From contig JAEMWC010000284.1 of assembly GCA_016490735.1 (NCBI GenBank), forward strand, positions 671,001 through 735,000: DNA of 64,000 nucleotides. Direction: 5' to 3'. This document shows, in pieces, positions 62,085-64,000 of the stretch. Source of the stretch: Pachyseris speciosa. Lineage: Eukaryota; Cnidaria; Anthozoa; Scleractinia; Pachyseridae. Under the pieces are notes generated by a model. It did no database searches. It was not told where the DNA came from and saw only the letters and a program-made list of their open reading frames with translations. The position numbers and the translations under genes were made by a program. Within the stretch, counting starts at the first letter, position 1, and each line of letters starts with the position of its first letter.

Positions 62085-62925
62085 TATCCTTAATAAAGCT
62101 TAAAACATTCTTTTTAAAAGTTGCAATACTGTTTGATTCCCTAATATGATTGGGTAAACCATTCCATTCATTTACAATACGGTTAAAAAAACTATATTTA
62201 AGACCATTAGTTCTGCTAAAATTTGGAACAAGGTCCTGTGTGTCATTTTTTCTCAAGTCATAACCTGTATTTCTGTCCTTACAAAATATGAGCTTATTTG
62301 AAATGTCTATATCATAATGTCCATTAATTACATTAAAAAAAAAAATGTAACATCTCTAGTGAACCTCCTATTAAATAATGACAACAATTTTAGCTTAGAT
62401 AGTCTAGTATCATATTCATCATCAGACCTAGTGATCCATCTGGTAGCTCTTCGCTAAACAGCCTCCAATTTATCAATGTTACGTTTAGTATGAGGGTTCC
62501 AAATTTCGCATGAATATTCTAATAAAGGTCTCACAAGACTACAATAAAGTGTTTTCATGGTATCAATATCCTTTAAGTCCCTACAAGTCCTCTTAACCAA
62601 CCCTAAAACCCTATTTGCCTTAGCAGTTATTTTATCTACATGTTGGTTCCACGAAAGATTACTAGCAGTCATGGGCTCCTGTAGCAGTAAATAATCCTAA
62701 ATCTTTATACAGATTAACAATTTCCAAAGGTTGACCTTCAATATTATACTCCCCAGCTAAGGGTGACTTTTTCCTGGTTATTCGCATGATCTTACATTTC
62801 TTGGTATTAATTCTTATCTTATTCATCTTACACCAATCTGAAATTTTATCTATGTCACTTTGAAAAGCAGACAGATCTTCCTGAGTATTAATAACCCTAT
62901 ACAAGTACTTCCGGTCAGTACTTTA
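62085..62925 (-). mobile_element. LINE reverse transcriptase C-terminal fragment
   Basis: On the minus strand the translation runs ISDWCKMNKIRINTKKCK, then NLSWNQHVDKITAKANRVLG and LLEYSCEIWNPH, and in another frame NEWNGLPNHIRESNS and FKKNVL. This is the order of the thumb region of jockey/CR1-type reverse transcriptases. Frame breaks near 62670 and 62455 and the missing palm domain make it a dead fragment. It differs from the LINE at 6370. Confidence 0.88.
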
Positions 62926-63394
62926 GCGCGGGCTATAGAAATACTTTGCTATTACTGAACTGCAGCATATATTATATGCTTCTGATTTCGATGATGATAA
63001 TACGTCAGTTCATGACAATATTTAAAACGCCGGGCTTGATCGAAGTTTCTCTTGGTTGCACTATGAAGACTATGAATCAAAGTCAATTGGGAGATAGGAA
63101 GCAGCGGGTTAGTTGTTGCAATTTGGTACGTCACATACAAATGCCATGTGAGTGGAATTTAGTGATGTTCCTTAGGGAACAATTTTTCAGTTGTCATTAT
63201 TTTTAAAATTTAAGTTTTCGTGCTTTGCATTTGCCGTTCTCGGTCTTTGAAGAAACGATAAGGAAGTACAGATCATATTCCGAATGCGCAAGCGACAAGT
63301 TTGGCGGAAATGACTGACTACTACAAAGCGGGGTACGGAAGAAAGACTAGAAAAACGAAGTGTTGTGGGAAGTTAGACAAGTTACTCCTATTAA

Positions 63395-63778
63395 GGAGGC
63401 AGTCTGGTTAAATGCCGTGTTTTCCCTACATTTCAGCTATTTTCTTTAAACACCTCGTCCAGATTTCCTTCAATCGAAAACTGGCTCCATTAAGTCAGAG
63501 TCCTTGGCACAGTCAGTGTTTGATGACTTTTGGATTGGTTTGAATTAGCAAAAGTTGCGTGGGAGGGGAGGGTGTGGAAAATATTGGATTTGAAGGGGGT
63601 AGAAAATTGAATTTAAAGTGAATAATTATTAGACAAAGGCCAGACAGTCCGCTACCACAACAAGGTGCCTCTGATCCCGTTAGCGGACTAACTGGGTTAT
63701 GTGTGTATTCATTTCTACCCTTCTAACTTTCATTCTCAATTCACCCTGTTTCCCCCGAAATTCAGCCAGATTGCCCCC
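63395..63778. mobile_element. MITE family M2, copy 2
   Basis: The ends GGAGGCAGTCTGG and (inward) GGGGGCAATCTGG are flanked by TTAA on the left and TTAT on the right, a decayed TTAA site. Internal AGACAAAGGCCAGACAGTCC resembles GGACAAACACCAAACAGTTC in copy 1 at 39160. Confidence 0.8.
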
Positions 63779-63865
63779 TTATAAGTTTATTGTAAAACTC
63801 TCCATACTGTTGTGATGCTCATTAAGGATCCCAAGGAAAAAACCGGCTGACTCGCCGGGAGTATT

Positions 63866-64000
63866 CAGGGGCACCCAACGACAACTTTTGGTAGATATCT
63901 GTTCGTTGGAGGGTAATTCGCCTTGGGTTTTCGGCGTCGATTAAAGAGTGCACTCGGATTTTCGTAACTAAAACGTGGCCTAAAATATTCGCAATTGGGA
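63866..64000. mobile_element. MITE family M1, copy 3 (cut by window end)
   Basis: Starts CAGGGGCACCCAACGA and continues as the reverse complement of the right half of copy 1 (TAGATATCTGTTCG, GGGTAATTCGCCTTG). The remainder lies beyond the window. Confidence 0.9.

Noticed and set aside
1..64000. CRISPR array, operon or prokaryotic mobile system
   Set aside because: Tandem arrays here have no spacers of constant length, and genes are intron-split animal genes.

Overview
The window is animal nuclear DNA. Genes are split by GT-AG introns, the spacers are rich in SINEs, MITE-like foldbacks and degenerate LINE copies, and several repeats resemble types I associate with stony-coral genomes. I infer an anthozoan, most likely a scleractinian coral; the species cannot be fixed from sequence alone. 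Family assignments rest on remembered homologues, not on a search.

Layout: (1) 1-415 is a 17-bp minisatellite. (2) 1488-12363, plus strand: an ANKZF1/Vms1 homologue, the peptidyl-tRNA hydrolase of ribosome-associated quality control. At least 11 coding exons are visible, the last exon is not found, and one 3-kb intron holds a 5'-truncated LINE. (3) 13476-20740 is a repeat block: a 4.5-kb element with long inverted termini, a SINE nested in its left arm, a Mutator-like non-autonomous element with a 9-bp target duplication, and a foldback element. (4) 27081-21796, minus strand: a class A peptide-type GPCR with a short first coding exon and one large exon. (5) 27-35 kb is gene-poor. (6) 50479-35043, minus strand: PMS1, a MutL homologue of mismatch repair, spread over 15 kb in at least nine exons. 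(7) 50770-54802, plus strand: a SAXO1/2 (FAM154) microtubule-associated protein that probably shares a bidirectional promoter with PMS1. (8) 61479-56419, minus strand: two related cysteine-rich secreted proteins with a CxxHDxCC motif resembling phospholipase A2. (9) The right edge holds a second LINE fragment and two MITEs that belong to families also present further left.

The genes have unrelated cellular jobs (translation quality control, peptide signalling, DNA repair, cilia, secretion), as expected of a random animal locus; there is no operon. The clearest non-genic signals are the repeat families with several copies inside one window, a SINE and a LINE that end in the same short repeat, and four single-base reading-frame breaks in otherwise conserved genes, two of them in C-rich runs. 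The frame breaks look like assembly indels rather than pseudogenes.
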